In this document: in pieces, positions 7,804 through 16,371 of the stretch | Layout of the letters: each line of letters starts with the position of its first letter | Numbering within the stretch: the stretch's first letter is position 1 | NCBI GenBank assembly: GCA_949902595.1 | Contig: CATLDC010000004.1 | Span: 62,001 to 126,000, forward strand | Source of the DNA: an uncultured Candidatus Melainabacteria bacterium | GTDB lineage: Bacteria > Cyanobacteriota > Vampirovibrionia > Gastranaerophilales > Gastranaerophilaceae | Reading direction: 5' to 3' | DNA: 64,000 nucleotides | Position numbers and translations under genes: made by a program | Notes under the pieces: generated by a model | What the model was told of the DNA's origin: nothing | The model's input: the letters and a program-made list of their open reading frames with translations, nothing else | The model's database searches: none

Positions 7804-8454
7804 TTATAATTTCCTAATATTTGTCACAAAAAATACGTCCTTAATCTGCCGCACCTTTTCCACAACGTCTTCTCCCACCGGAATATCAAGTGCAACGTAC
7901 ATGGAGGCTGTGCCGCCTTTTGAGCTTCTGTCGCAATGCAGGGAGGCAATATTAACTTTTTGTTTTTGGATAATGTCGCTGACGGTTGAAATCATGCCGG
8001 GCTTATCTTTGTACATCAAAAGCAGAGTGTCGTAGCTTCCGTCAATATCAGCCGTAAACCCGTTTATGCAGTTGATTCTAATCTCACCTGCACCGACCGA
8101 GTCACCGCAAACCGTCATCTTGTCATCAATGATTATATCAACAGAATTTGGGTGCCTTGATATGTCTTGAACGTACTCGTAAGAGTAGTCAATATTTTCT
8201 GCAATGTCAAAAATGTTTTTGATTAGAGGATCGTCCACCATGTAGCCAAGAAGCCCTGCAAGCAAGCCTTTATCTGTGCCGTGTCCGAATCCTGTTGTTG
8301 CAAAAGAGTTGTAGAGCACAAATTTTACTTTAGAAAAGTTGTCTTTGTAAATATTTCTCGCCATCAGCCCCAGCCTTACAGCTCCTGCTGTGTGCGAGCT
8401 TGACGGCCCAACCATAATCGGGGATATTACAGAAAAAATCGACTTCTGTTCCAT
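7804..8454 (-). CDS. sdaAB: L-serine dehydratase, iron-sulfur-dependent, beta subunit
   Basis: 216 residues. The N-terminal domain begins SIFSVISPIMVGPSSSHTAGAVRLG, the classic serine dehydratase beta motif (GPSSSHT) that contributes to the substrate site. A C-terminal ACT domain (about 140-216: KPGMISTVSDIIQKQ, VNIASLHCDR) probably senses serine. I chose the ATG at 8454, one base after the response regulator stop; a start at 8475 inside that gene has no ribosome site. It lies directly upstream of sdaAA. Confidence 0.93.
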   Translation of the reverse strand: MEQKSIFSVISPIMVGPSSSHTAGAVRLGLMARNIYKDNFSKVKFVLYNSFATTGFGHGTDKGLLAGLLGYMVDDPLIKNIFDIAENIDYSYEYVQDISRHPNSVDIIIDDKMTVCGDSVGAGEIRINCINGFTADIDGSYDTLLLMYKDKPGMISTVSDIIQKQKVNIASLHCDRSSKGGTASMYVALDIPVGEDVVEKVRQIKDVFFVTNIRKL

Positions 8455-8455
8455 A

Positions 8456-9064
8456 TTAGTAATCGTCCTCGTCATGGTCTTTATTCGCGTTGATATAGCC
8501 TTCCATTATGTTGTAGAGTGAGTTCTGCCAGTCACTGCTTTTTTCAAGGAAGAAATCAGCTCCGCGTGCTTTACACTGGGCTTCAATTTCTTTTCTCGGC
8601 GATGCGGTAATCACGCCTATAATTGTATTAACTCCTGCGTTTGCAGCCATTTTTTTGAGCTCTGTAAGCAGGATAAAGCCTTCACGTTCAGTCGGGATGA
8701 ACAAATCCATGACCACATACTGGTATTTGCGTTTTTTGAACTTGTTGACAGCGTTGTAGATTTCCTGTGAGCAGTCAATATCGTAATCAAACTGTGAAAG
8801 AAGTACTTTGAGCTGGTATGTAATGACCCCCAAATCGTCAACAATCAGGATTGCAGGGCCTGTCGGAGCATATTCTTCTGCCTCGGAGTTAAGAGCTTTG
8901 CTCGCAATTGGTTTTCTAGCGTTGCTGTTGAGTTCTCTTAAGGTGTCAACAATATTAATCAACTGGTTTTTTAAATCCAAAAGGCCAATGTTTTTAGGCG
9001 GTTTATCATTAGTAATGTTATAAAACAAATTAATAAACTCATCATCTAATTCAATACTTGTCAT
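8456..9064 (-). CDS. Single-domain response regulator with N-terminal extension
   Basis: 202 residues. Residues 1-62 form a helical lead including IGLLDLKNQ; residues 70-190 form a receiver domain with ILIVDD (acidic pocket), VVMDLFIP (phospho-acceptor Asp), ITAS and FFLEKSS (conserved Lys). The last residues are Asp/Glu-rich. There is no DNA-binding output domain, so it probably acts by protein contacts. TAGGAG lies before the ATG. Its stop is one base from the start of sdaAB; shared transcription does not by itself show that it controls serine use. No histidine kinase is nearby. Confidence 0.9.
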   Translation of the reverse strand: MTSIELDDEFINLFYNITNDKPPKNIGLLDLKNQLINIVDTLRELNSNARKPIASKALNSEAEEYAPTGPAILIVDDLGVITYQLKVLLSQFDYDIDCSQEIYNAVNKFKKRKYQYVVMDLFIPTEREGFILLTELKKMAANAGVNTIIGVITASPRKEIEAQCKARGADFFLEKSSDWQNSLYNIMEGYINANKDHDEDDY

Positions 9065-9165
9065 ACTAGCTCCTACTTTGTGACAATTATATCATATTAC
9101 GCCTAAAAAAGTAAGACCTTTGAAGTTCGGTTGTTTAAATTATTTTTGTTTTGTTTATTTTGAAG

Positions 9166-9171
9166 TATAAT
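9166..9171 (+). promoter_or_regulatory. -10 box of a leaderless transcript
   Basis: A perfect TATAAT ends exactly six bases before the ATG at 9178, and there is no ribosome site. Transcription should begin at or next to the A of the start codon. The -35 region is weak. Confidence 0.6.
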
Positions 9172-9177
9172 TTATTT

Positions 9178-10065
9178 ATGAGAAAATTTATTGTATTTAC
9201 ACTTCTATTCTTGACTATCGCACAAACAGGATTTGCAGCAGAGGTGCCGTTTTTCAAGCTTCGTGCTGAAAACAATGATACCCGTGAGATAAAATCGCTG
9301 CTAAATTCGCAGGTGAAATTTGCTAATAAAACAGATTTTGATAAATTCATCGCAACATACGATAAACACTATGTTAACGCTGACGGCTTTGACCTGGAAA
9401 CATATTCAAGCCTCGTAAAAGATATCTGGAAAACCTATGACAAGATAGAATACGGAATAAAAATCAAGAATATTACTGTTAATAACGATAATTCCGCAAT
9501 CGCAGAACTTGTAGAAACATCTTATGCTGATATACCGGTCTCTGCAACAATGGACGGTGTTTTGAAAAGCGAAGCAAACAGCGTTTACTACCTGAAAAAA
9601 ATCAACGGCGAATGGAGAGTTACCTCTGATTCTGTAATAAGCGAGACGACTTCCATGCTCTACGGTGAAGCAAGAAATCTTGATATAAAACTCACTGCGC
9701 CGACCCAGATTCCGGCTAATACCGAATACACTGCATCACTTGAGTTTACTCCGCCAAAAGATTACATTGCTATTGCATCAATCGCTAACGACAAGGTTGA
9801 ATACCCGCAGAAACAGGCAAAAGAAGTGTTCAGAAAGTTTCCGGAAGACAATATATTAGAAAGGCTGTTTACTTCCAACTCTGATAATGTAAACGAATAC
9901 ATCGTTGCTTCAATCGGGCTTACCAAAGCTGATATATGCGATTTGAGCCTTAAACTCAGCCTTACAGGTTTCGGGTACCAAATTATTAGAGTCAACGTGA
10001 TTCCCCAAAACAAGTTTATCCATAGTGAAGGATTAGAAGAAAATGAAAATGTCGAAAGCAAGTAA
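9178..10065 (+). CDS. Exported protein with NTF2-like and Ig-like regions
   Basis: 295 residues with signal peptide MRKFIVFTLLFLTIAQTGFAA. Residues about 35-165 resemble an NTF2/SnoaL-like fold: a helical start (LLNSQVKFANKTDFDKFIATY), then strands with AELVETSY and YYLKKINGEWRVTSDS, the usual NTF2-like closing strand. The last ~120 residues are beta-rich (ANTEYTASLEFTPP) and may be an Ig-like domain. Function unknown; probably periplasmic. I chose the ATG at 9178; an ORF start at 9151 would precede the -10 box. The gene overlaps lspA by 23 bases. Confidence 0.8.
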   Translation: MRKFIVFTLLFLTIAQTGFAAEVPFFKLRAENNDTREIKSLLNSQVKFANKTDFDKFIATYDKHYVNADGFDLETYSSLVKDIWKTYDKIEYGIKIKNITVNNDNSAIAELVETSYADIPVSATMDGVLKSEANSVYYLKKINGEWRVTSDSVISETTSMLYGEARNLDIKLTAPTQIPANTEYTASLEFTPPKDYIAIASIANDKVEYPQKQAKEVFRKFPEDNILERLFTSNSDNVNEYIVASIGLTKADICDLSLKLSLTGFGYQIIRVNVIPQNKFIHSEGLEENENVESK

Positions 10066-10510
10066 AATTACATATTTTGTTGTTTCAGTTATATTTTTTA
10101 TACTGTTCGACATGTACTTTTCAAACCTCTTGCTAAAATACTCTGAAAGCATAGAGGGCAATTCTGTTTTCGATATAATCTCTGTCCAAAATTCAGGTGC
10201 TGCTTTTAGTATCCTGCAGGATTCAAGAATGTTTCTTATATGCTTTTCAGCTCTTGCAATACTCGGGATTTCGGCTTACCTTATGAAACACATAAAAAAT
10301 GCTTCTGTGTTCGGGGTATTTTGGACATCAATGCTTGTTTCAGGAATCTTTTGTAACATGTACGAAAGAATCTCTTTAGGTTATGTTAGAGATTTTTTCA
10401 AACTAAACTTTGTTAACTTTCCGGTATTTAATATTTCAGATATATTCATTAATATAAGCGTGTTTGCAATTGTGTTCATAATTATAAAACACAGCTTTTC
10501 AAAAGCTTAA
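10043..10510 (+). CDS. lspA: Lipoprotein signal peptidase (divergent)
   Basis: 155 residues with four hydrophobic helices. It fits LspA, which cleaves lipoprotein signal peptides in the inner membrane. VQNSGAAFSIL matches the conserved N-x-GAAFS segment; YVRDFF and FNISDIF place both catalytic Asp residues in the usual context. The protein is divergent: the normal GN(L/V)xDR reads CNMYER, and the Lys that usually follows the first-helix Asp is missing. It overlaps the preceding exported-protein gene by 23 bases and ends in a strong terminator, so the two form an operon. Confidence 0.85.
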   Translation: MKMSKASKITYFVVSVIFFILFDMYFSNLLLKYSESIEGNSVFDIISVQNSGAAFSILQDSRMFLICFSALAILGISAYLMKHIKNASVFGVFWTSMLVSGIFCNMYERISLGYVRDFFKLNFVNFPVFNISDIFINISVFAIVFIIIKHSFSKA

Positions 10511-10539
10511 AAAAGGGAGACATTTGTCTCCCTTTTTTT
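10509..10539. terminator. Bidirectional terminator
   Basis: AAAAAAGGGAGACA (10509-10522) pairs perfectly with TGTCTCCCTTTTTT (10525-10538). It separates convergent lspA and the pilin/S74 gene and has T tracts in both directions. Confidence 0.9.
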
Positions 10540-12078
10540 ATTTCTCCAGCTTTTCGATTCTTTCAATCAGATTCTGGTTTTGTTTTTGCAGTTCGGTAAT
10601 TATCTTTTGCTGGTTTGCAATGATTTCATCCTGCGAGTGGTTCTTGGAGTCCAGCTCCTTTATTGCATTTATTACTGCATAGAACATGTCCTCTATTCTA
10701 ATTTTCAGGAACCCTTTTTCATCCTTTGTAACCGCAGATGGGAATACTTTTTGCAAATCCTGCGCAATTACACCGACATGAGGAGTCTTGGCCTCATCTT
10801 TTTTGTAGGTGTAATGATAGAAATCTAACTTTTTGAGCGCTTCAAGCCCGTCTGTGTATTTGTTTCCGACATTCTTTAGACGGCGGTCAGAATAATAATT
10901 TCTATAAAGCGTGTATAACCCATCGTTGTATCCGTTCTGGTCTAAAGCCTGAAAAGTTTTTGCGGTGTCACCGCCATCGGATATGGCGCAGGAGAGGTGG
11001 CCTTTGTTCCTGTAATGCAGACCTGTTTGGTAAGATGTTCCTGCGCCGTTTAAAAGCACGTTTTTGCCTACAACGAGATTTCCCGGGATAAAGACTGTGT
11101 AATCAGCTGTTCCGAGGGTAATCACGTTATTGCCGTTTGTAGTAACGCTCGCGCCAATTGCAACGGAGTTGGTTCCTAAGGCTCTGGCGCTGCTGCCTAT
11201 TGCAATGCTGTTTTGTCCGGTGGCATTTGTCGCAACACTGGAACTTGAGCCGATAGCAATTGCGCCTGGTTTGCTAGCCTTGGCTTTGCTGCCGAGCGCA
11301 AGAGAAAGCTCTTCGGTTGAATTAGCCCCATACCCGATAGCAATAGACTTGTTCGCACTAGCTTTAGTAAGATTTTCCACAGAAACCGTTGGTGATGCCC
11401 CTATATTACCGGAACCACCTATAGCAATAGCATTCCATCCAGCAACACTCCCGTTACCAATGGCACACTATCACCTTTTGAGTTTGTTTCCGGCCCTATT
11501 GCAATTGCGCCAGACTCTTCTGTTTTTGAATCGTATCCGATTGCGACAGAAGAGTCGCCATTAGCTTTTGCAAGGGTTCCAAGTGCAGTAGAGTAGAATT
11601 TGTTAGCAGAGGCTGAGTTTCCTATTGCGGTAGTGCAGTCTCCGGAGGTTTTAGCAGTCTGCCCGATTGTTACAGAGCTTTTGCTTTCTATTGTTTGTCC
11701 GCTTCCGAACGCAACGGAGTGTTCCGGGATATTAGCGTTTGAGATACCGGCTCTTCCTGATGGGTCTGCTGTAACTTGCATTACTTCGTCGCCTTTGCCG
11801 AAGGTTAGTTGGGAGTTGGAGTTTCCGCAGTCGATGTAGAGACGGGTGTTTACTCCTGTTGGGACTTTGGAGGCTCCGATTACTGCTGTTACGTCTTTGC
11901 CTGCCATGTTGAATGCTGCGTTGCCTTTGGTATCGATAAAGACCCAGGGGCTGCCTGTGGCTGAGGAGGAGCTTTTGCTCATCTTTTTGCTAACTATTGG
12001 TGCGGTTGCGGCTGCGATGATTGACATGATGAGCAGCACTATCATCATTTCCATCAATGAAAATCCGGGTTGTTTCAC
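10538..12078 (-). pseudogene. Type IV pilin-like / trimeric head repeat / S74 chaperone fusion, frameshifted
   Basis: Two adjacent reading frames (12078-11419 and 11380-10538) join into one protein of about 513 residues if one base is restored. It starts with a prepilin signal MKQPG|FSLMEMMIVLLIM, with cleavage after Gly and Glu at +5. A short spacer leads to about ten YadA-like head repeats of the form SxAIGxxAxA. The C-terminus is a peptidase S74 intramolecular chaperone, with YSDRRLKNV, HVGVIAQDLQKVFP and a final coiled coil; such domains trim themselves off trimeric phage tail spikes. In the break, minus-strand GATAGTGTGCC should read GATAGTGTGGCC (D-S-V-A); downstream the repeat pattern continues unbroken. 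The start is GTG with AGGAAGAG upstream. Likely a pilus-tip or surface trimer. Confidence 0.85.
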
Positions 12079-12117
12079 GTTCTCTTCCTTTCTATTCCTA
12101 TTTTGAAGAGCATTGAA

Positions 12118-12325
12118 TGTAACACAATACTCATTGTGTTACATGTGCTACGCACGTAGACCGTCTTGCCCAGTCGGGATAAGGCCTACAGGCTTGGCGC
12201 TTTTTTGCCTGATTTAGACCTACAAGTGGGAAGTAAGTAAAAATTGCTAAAAATGAAACACTGGATATAGTTGCATTACAACCAGCATGATGGTATAATG
12301 TAACATAATGAGTATTGTGTTACAT
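12118..12325. repeat. Pair of 26-bp palindromes in inverted orientation, MITE-like
   Basis: A palindrome with arms TGTAACACAAT/ATTGTGTTACA occupies 12119-12144. A second, with arms TGTAACATAAT/ATTGTGTTACA, occupies 12299-12324 and is the reverse complement of the first with one mismatch. They enclose about 154 bp without an open frame. The layout resembles a small non-autonomous inverted-repeat element or a pair of operators. No clear target-site duplication is visible. The left copy lies in the leader region of the pilin/S74 gene. Confidence 0.5.
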
Positions 12326-12336
12326 TAGAGGTAACA

Positions 12337-12375
12337 AAAAAAATGAGGCGGCTTGAAAAGCCGCCTCATTTTTTT
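12337..12375 (-). terminator. Terminator of the prohibitin operon
   Basis: An 18-bp stem (A-tract, ATGAGGCGGCTT, loop GAA, complement, T-tract) lies immediately after the stop codon of the prohibitin gene. It is strong in both directions. Confidence 0.9.
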
Positions 12376-13162
12376 ATTTTGCCGAAACATTTATGAACGG
12401 AACCGAATTGCCTAACATATACTGTGGCATTTTGCCATCCCATTTCTGCACCGCCTCATACTGAACAAGTGATTTGTTCTGACTCAATGCCTGCGCCCTG
12501 ATTGCCATTGAACGGGCTTCTGCCTCTGCTGCAATAACTTTCTGGCGCGCTTCTTCCTGTACCTGAACAGTTTTGTTCTTTGCCTTCAAAGCTTCCTGCT
12601 CCGCTGTTACCTTGCTTTCAATTGCGCGCTCAAACACATCAGAATAATTGATTTCTGTCATCTGGAAGTCTGTTACATTAATGTAGTTGTCACCGAGCTG
12701 GGTCTGGAGCTTGAATAGTATATCGCCTGTTGCTTTTTCCCTGTTTGCAATCAGGTCTTGTGCGTTCCATTTTCCGATAATGTCTTTGATTGTACCTTCT
12801 ACAACCGGAGTAAGGATTGTGCTTACGTAATCCATGCCAACTTCCTGAAAGAGTTTGTTAACTTTGTCCGGCTGTACGTTGTAGTTAATAACATAGGTAA
12901 TTCTTGCCTGTTGGATGTCTTTTGTATAAACAGAGGTGGTCAATGTATTTTTTTGAGTCTTAACGTCCATTGTTCTGAATTTTTGTATGAATGGAAAAAT
13001 CAGGTGCAGGCCTTCACCATAACACTGCTGTTCAACCTCCCCGAGTCTTATTTTAATCCCTCTTTCACCGGGACCAACCATAACGAACGGGTTGCACATT
13101 GTGAGGAAACACACGAGCAAACACAATACCAGAACCGGCATTCCAAAAAACTTTTTGTCCAT
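12374..13162 (-). CDS. Prohibitin/HflC-type SPFH (band 7) membrane protein
   Basis: 262 residues. A single N-terminal membrane helix (about 8-27) is followed by an SPFH domain (VGPGERGIKIRLGEV, HLIFPFIQKFRTMDVKTQ) and a long Ala/Glu/Gln-rich coiled coil (190-230), as in prohibitins, which form large membrane-bound rings that organise lipid domains and regulate proteases. It follows a small two-helix membrane protein on the same strand by 17 bases. No FtsH or NfeD gene is adjacent. Function in this organism is inferred from the family. Confidence 0.9.
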   Translation of the reverse strand: MDKKFFGMPVLVLCLLVCFLTMCNPFVMVGPGERGIKIRLGEVEQQCYGEGLHLIFPFIQKFRTMDVKTQKNTLTTSVYTKDIQQARITYVINYNVQPDKVNKLFQEVGMDYVSTILTPVVEGTIKDIIGKWNAQDLIANREKATGDILFKLQTQLGDNYINVTDFQMTEINYSDVFERAIESKVTAEQEALKAKNKTVQVQEEARQKVIAAEAEARSMAIRAQALSQNKSLVQYEAVQKWDGKMPQYMLGNSVPFINVSAK

Positions 13163-13179
13163 CTCAATCCTTTCTTATA

Positions 13180-13371
13180 CTATTTTAGGCCGATAAGGGC
13201 TAAGGCTACATAAAGAGCTGCTACAAAGAAAACAAAAGCGCCAAATGTCATAAGCATTTGCTTTCCGTACTTCTGGTACAGATTCTCGCCTGTAATGTAG
13301 CATAAAGTTATAATACACAAATTCACTAACACAATTAGCGACAAAAACAATAATAAAACTCTTATAACCAT
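13180..13371 (-). CDS. Small two-helix membrane protein upstream of prohibitin
   Basis: 63 residues, nearly all hydrophobic apart from a central loop (TGENLYQKYGKQ). Two membrane helices are at about 4-24 and 40-60. GAGGG precedes the ATG by five bases, which supports this frame over the overlapping one on the same strand. It is probably co-transcribed with, and may partner, the prohibitin protein. No family recognised. Confidence 0.7.
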   Translation of the reverse strand: MVIRVLLLFLSLIVLVNLCIITLCYITGENLYQKYGKQMLMTFGAFVFFVAALYVALALIGLK

Positions 13372-13441
13372 TACGTCCCTCTTTCAAGTTTTATTATAAA
13401 TTATAATCCACATCCTGATATCATATATTAAGTGGATTTTA

Positions 13442-13450
13442 TGCTAAAAT
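13442..13450 (+). promoter_or_regulatory. Extended -10 box of a leaderless transcript
   Basis: TGCTAAAAT (TG-n-TAAAAT, extended -10) ends exactly six bases before the ATG at 13457. There is no ribosome site in between, so the message should begin at the start codon. Confidence 0.6.
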
Positions 13451-13456
13451 AATCCT

Positions 13457-14389
13457 ATGAAAAGACTTTGCGTTTTTGCTCACTGGGATAAAGATTGTAT
13501 AGTTGATGAGTATGTTATCTACTACCTGAAAACCCTGAAAAAGGTTTGCTCAACTCTCATCTTTGTGTCTGACTGCGAAAATATAAAAAATCCCCAATCC
13601 CTGACAGGAATCGCTGATTATACCCTGATTCAAAACCACGGCGAGTACGATTTCGGCTCATACAAACGCGGTTTCTTGTTTGCAAAAGAACAGGGACTCG
13701 ATTTTGATGAACTCGTGCTTGTAAACGACTCCTGCTATGGGCCTTTTTATCCGCTGGGGCCCGTTTTCGATAAAATGTCAAAGAAAAAATGCGATTTCTG
13801 GGCACTTACAAAAAATAACTACGGTCTACAGGCAGCTGCTTTTGAACCCCACCTGCAAAGCTATTTTCTGGTATTTAGGCCGCAGGTTTTTAAAAGCAAG
13901 GTGTTTGAAGACTTTATCGATAGCATAAAACAGGAGCAGGATAAAGGTCTGATTATTTCTAAATACGAAATCGGCCTAAGCAAGACTCTTTATGAACACG
14001 GGTTTAAATCAGAAGTCTATATTGATAAATACAACCACACAGCAAACACCCTGACTTACAAATGGAAACGCCTTATCACACGCCATAAGTTCCCGTTTGT
14101 AAAAACAAGTGTTATCAAAAACGGAATCTATGTGCTAGGGGAGGTCAAGGACTGGCGCGAAGTTATATCTTCTGTTTCAGACTATCCTTTGAGTCTTATT
14201 GAAAACCATGCCGGCAGATTTACGATTACGGAAGAAGACAGGTTCTCAAAGCTCAATCTTTACAGAAAAATCCGGTTCAGAGTTCTCAATAACTCCCCGA
14301 TGGAGGTCAGAGGCGCAGCTATTCGGCTGGAAAAGAGCCTGTATTCATTCTTGAACAAGCTTTGTTTCAATAAACTCCAGAAGTTCTGA
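13457..14389 (+). CDS. Rhamnan synthesis F (RgpF)-like surface-polysaccharide protein
   Basis: 310 residues. It matches the general form of RgpF-type proteins: MKRLCVFAHWDKDCIVDEYVIYYL near the start, VLVNDSCYGPFYPL as the conserved central box, and HLQSYFLVFRP downstream. These proteins transfer or assemble sugars in polyrhamnose and other cell-wall glycans. The 3' end overlaps the convergent glycosyltransferase gene by 45 bases, which suggests linked but opposed transcription. It sits next to a three-glycosyltransferase operon and probably works on the same glycan. Exact sugar is unknown. Confidence 0.8.
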   Translation: MKRLCVFAHWDKDCIVDEYVIYYLKTLKKVCSTLIFVSDCENIKNPQSLTGIADYTLIQNHGEYDFGSYKRGFLFAKEQGLDFDELVLVNDSCYGPFYPLGPVFDKMSKKKCDFWALTKNNYGLQAAAFEPHLQSYFLVFRPQVFKSKVFEDFIDSIKQEQDKGLIISKYEIGLSKTLYEHGFKSEVYIDKYNHTANTLTYKWKRLITRHKFPFVKTSVIKNGIYVLGEVKDWREVISSVSDYPLSLIENHAGRFTITEEDRFSKLNLYRKIRFRVLNNSPMEVRGAAIRLEKSLYSFLNKLCFNKLQKF

Positions 14390-15544
14390 CGCGCATTTTT
14401 CCCAGCTGAATTTCTTTGCTCTGATAAGCCCGCGCTCAATGCAGATTTCGCGGAAAAATTCGTCATAATACATTTTTTCGTATGCTTCGCACAACTCTTC
14501 GTCGTTTTCCGGATTTATCCGGATTCCTGCATCACCAATAACCTCAGGAAGCGAGGATGTGTCAGAACATATTACAGGGCAGCCGCACTGCATTGCTTCC
14601 AAAACCGGAAGCCCGAATCCTTCGTACAAAGAAGGGTAGATGAACATTAAGGCATTTGAGTACCATTTTGGCAGGTCTTCGTCTTTTATGTAGCCTGTGA
14701 GAATGATTTTTGTGCGGTCAAATTCACCGATAGTGCTCAAAAGCTCTTTTTCGAACTTTTTCCACGTACCTCCGCCGAGTACCAGATAGAGGTCGTTGAT
14801 TTTGTTGCGCTCAATGAATTTGAAGAAATTCCTGATTGCAAAGATTATGTTCTTCCGCTTCCCGAGCGTGCAGAGCGAAAACACATATTTGCGTGACTCG
14901 TCTGTTTTTGTTGGTTTAAAGTTTTCGTTTGCACCGAGAAGCGTTGTTTTTATGTTTTCAGGTTTTATGAATGGAAAATAATCCAAAACATCCTGTCTTG
15001 TGGATTCGGAGTTTGTTACATAAAAATCTCTGTCGTTAATCGCGTTGTAAATCTTGTAGTGCCAGTCTTTGGGGCTTTTTGAAACGCCTTTGTCCATAAT
15101 CGGAATTATGTCATGAATCATCCGGAAACGCTTTAAATCAGAGGCTTCTATCTCTTTAGAGCCCGGTGTAAACGGTGCAAAATACGCGTCAAAATCTTTA
15201 AGCTGTTCCAGATTTTTTTTATTCACCTTGTAAAAATACCTGTCGTAGAAGCGTGTGAGAATCAAGATTGCGTACTTGAATCTAACCGGAAAATTCCTTG
15301 TAGTGTAGATTAACCAGCCCCAGAATTTGTTCAGCGCAGAGTGCTCTTCAAGTAGAGGAATATCGGAAAACTTTTCAATCTCTTTCATAAACCTGTGTCT
15401 ACGATAATCGCAGCTGAAAGTTATATCAATTCCGCGTTTTTTAAGCTCCAAAAACAGATTCAGTGCAACATTAAACACTCCGGCTCTGTGGCCTGAATCC
15501 TCGTTATAATAAGACAATTCCGTGCAGTCAAAAAGCAGCTTCAA
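14345..15544 (-). CDS. GT4-family glycosyltransferase
   Basis: 399 residues, GT-B fold retaining glycosyltransferase. The C-terminal nucleotide-sugar domain has FSLCTLGKRKNIIFAIRNF, VLGGGTWKK, ILTGYIKDEDLPKWYSNA and the family box MFIYPSLYEGFGLPVLEAM with the E-x7-E type motif. The N-terminal acceptor domain (1-200) is less conserved. The start overlaps the upstream glycosyltransferase stop by four bases. It is last in a minus-strand operon with two GT-A type transferases. Likely builds lipopolysaccharide O-chain or capsule. Confidence 0.9.
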   Translation of the reverse strand: MKLLFDCTELSYYNEDSGHRAGVFNVALNLFLELKKRGIDITFSCDYRRHRFMKEIEKFSDIPLLEEHSALNKFWGWLIYTTRNFPVRFKYAILILTRFYDRYFYKVNKKNLEQLKDFDAYFAPFTPGSKEIEASDLKRFRMIHDIIPIMDKGVSKSPKDWHYKIYNAINDRDFYVTNSESTRQDVLDYFPFIKPENIKTTLLGANENFKPTKTDESRKYVFSLCTLGKRKNIIFAIRNFFKFIERNKINDLYLVLGGGTWKKFEKELLSTIGEFDRTKIILTGYIKDEDLPKWYSNALMFIYPSLYEGFGLPVLEAMQCGCPVICSDTSSLPEVIGDAGIRINPENDEELCEAYEKMYYDEFFREICIERGLIRAKKFSWEKCASELLEFIETKLVQE

Positions 15545-16371
15545 CGTTTGAACACTCCTTTTTTCAGTCTGTTTTTGATTTTGGTTCCAAGAACATAAAT
15601 CTCATAAATCTTATTCAGCGGAAACGACTTAAACTGTCGGGTCATTCTCTGGAGCTGGTATTTTTCAGCACCCGAGATTGATAAATATTCTGCAAACGGG
15701 TATTTTGAATAGTAGTAAGCGCGGTTTGTTTCAAGGTTCTGGTTGAGATTCTTTGAGGTTACTGAACCAAAGTGGAAGAAACACACTTCATTGCATACAA
15801 AAACTCCGTAGCCTGCCTGTATTGCCCTGTATTTAAAGTCATTGTCCTCAAAAAAAGCCTGTGCATAGTTTTCGTCAAAGGTGCCGATTTTATCTATCAC
15901 ATCTCGTTTTGTAATGACACAGGAAAACACGCACTCATCAAAGCTTTTTTCGTAGTTTTGTCTGTAGTCAAAATTCTTTTTGAAATACTCAATATAAGTC
16001 TTTTCGTCAGTCGTGTCGTAGTGCGGGTTTATGTGTCTTGGTGATACAAATGCCGCGTTTTCTTTTTCAAACACCGCTTCTATTTTTTCAAACCAGTTGG
16101 GATAAAGCAAAATGTCGTTATTCAAGAATCCAATGTACTCGCCTTCTGCAATCTCAAGCCCCTGATTGTTGCCTTTTGAAAACCCTTTGTTCTCATCGTT
16201 TAGAATAAGCTTAACATTATTGAAACTTTTTAAGTACTCCCTTGTGCCGTCTGTTGAGCCGTTATCTACAAGAATCAGCTCAAAGTCTTTTGTGTACCTA
16301 TATAGGCTTTCTATGAACTTTTTTGTATACTCCAGCTTGTTATAAGTTAATGTTATTATGCTTAGTTTCAT
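15541..16371 (-). CDS. GT2-family glycosyltransferase
   Basis: 276 residues, GT-A fold. LSIITLTYNKLEYTKKFIESL opens the domain, ELILVDNGSTDGT binds nucleotide, and FLNNDILLYPNW gives the metal-binding Asp pair. AQAFFEDNDFKYRAIQAGY carries the ED catalytic segment. It resembles rhamnosyl- or O-antigen-type transferases. The start overlaps the upstream gene by four bases (ATGA), showing translational coupling. Donor sugar not determinable. Confidence 0.9.
   Translation of the reverse strand: MKLSIITLTYNKLEYTKKFIESLYRYTKDFELILVDNGSTDGTREYLKSFNNVKLILNDENKGFSKGNNQGLEIAEGEYIGFLNNDILLYPNWFEKIEAVFEKENAAFVSPRHINPHYDTTDEKTYIEYFKKNFDYRQNYEKSFDECVFSCVITKRDVIDKIGTFDENYAQAFFEDNDFKYRAIQAGYGVFVCNEVCFFHFGSVTSKNLNQNLETNRAYYYSKYPFAEYLSISGAEKYQLQRMTRQFKSFPLNKIYEIYVLGTKIKNRLKKGVFKR

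Noticed and set aside
12118-12325. Palindromes considered as integron attC sites
   Set aside because: The core GTTRRRY/RYYYAAC sites and the usual bulged attC structure are not present, and no integrase is near.
13175-13387. 70-codon minus-strand frame overlapping the small two-helix membrane gene
   Set aside because: The other frame (13180-13371) has a good ribosome site and a clean two-helix hydrophobic pattern; this one has neither.
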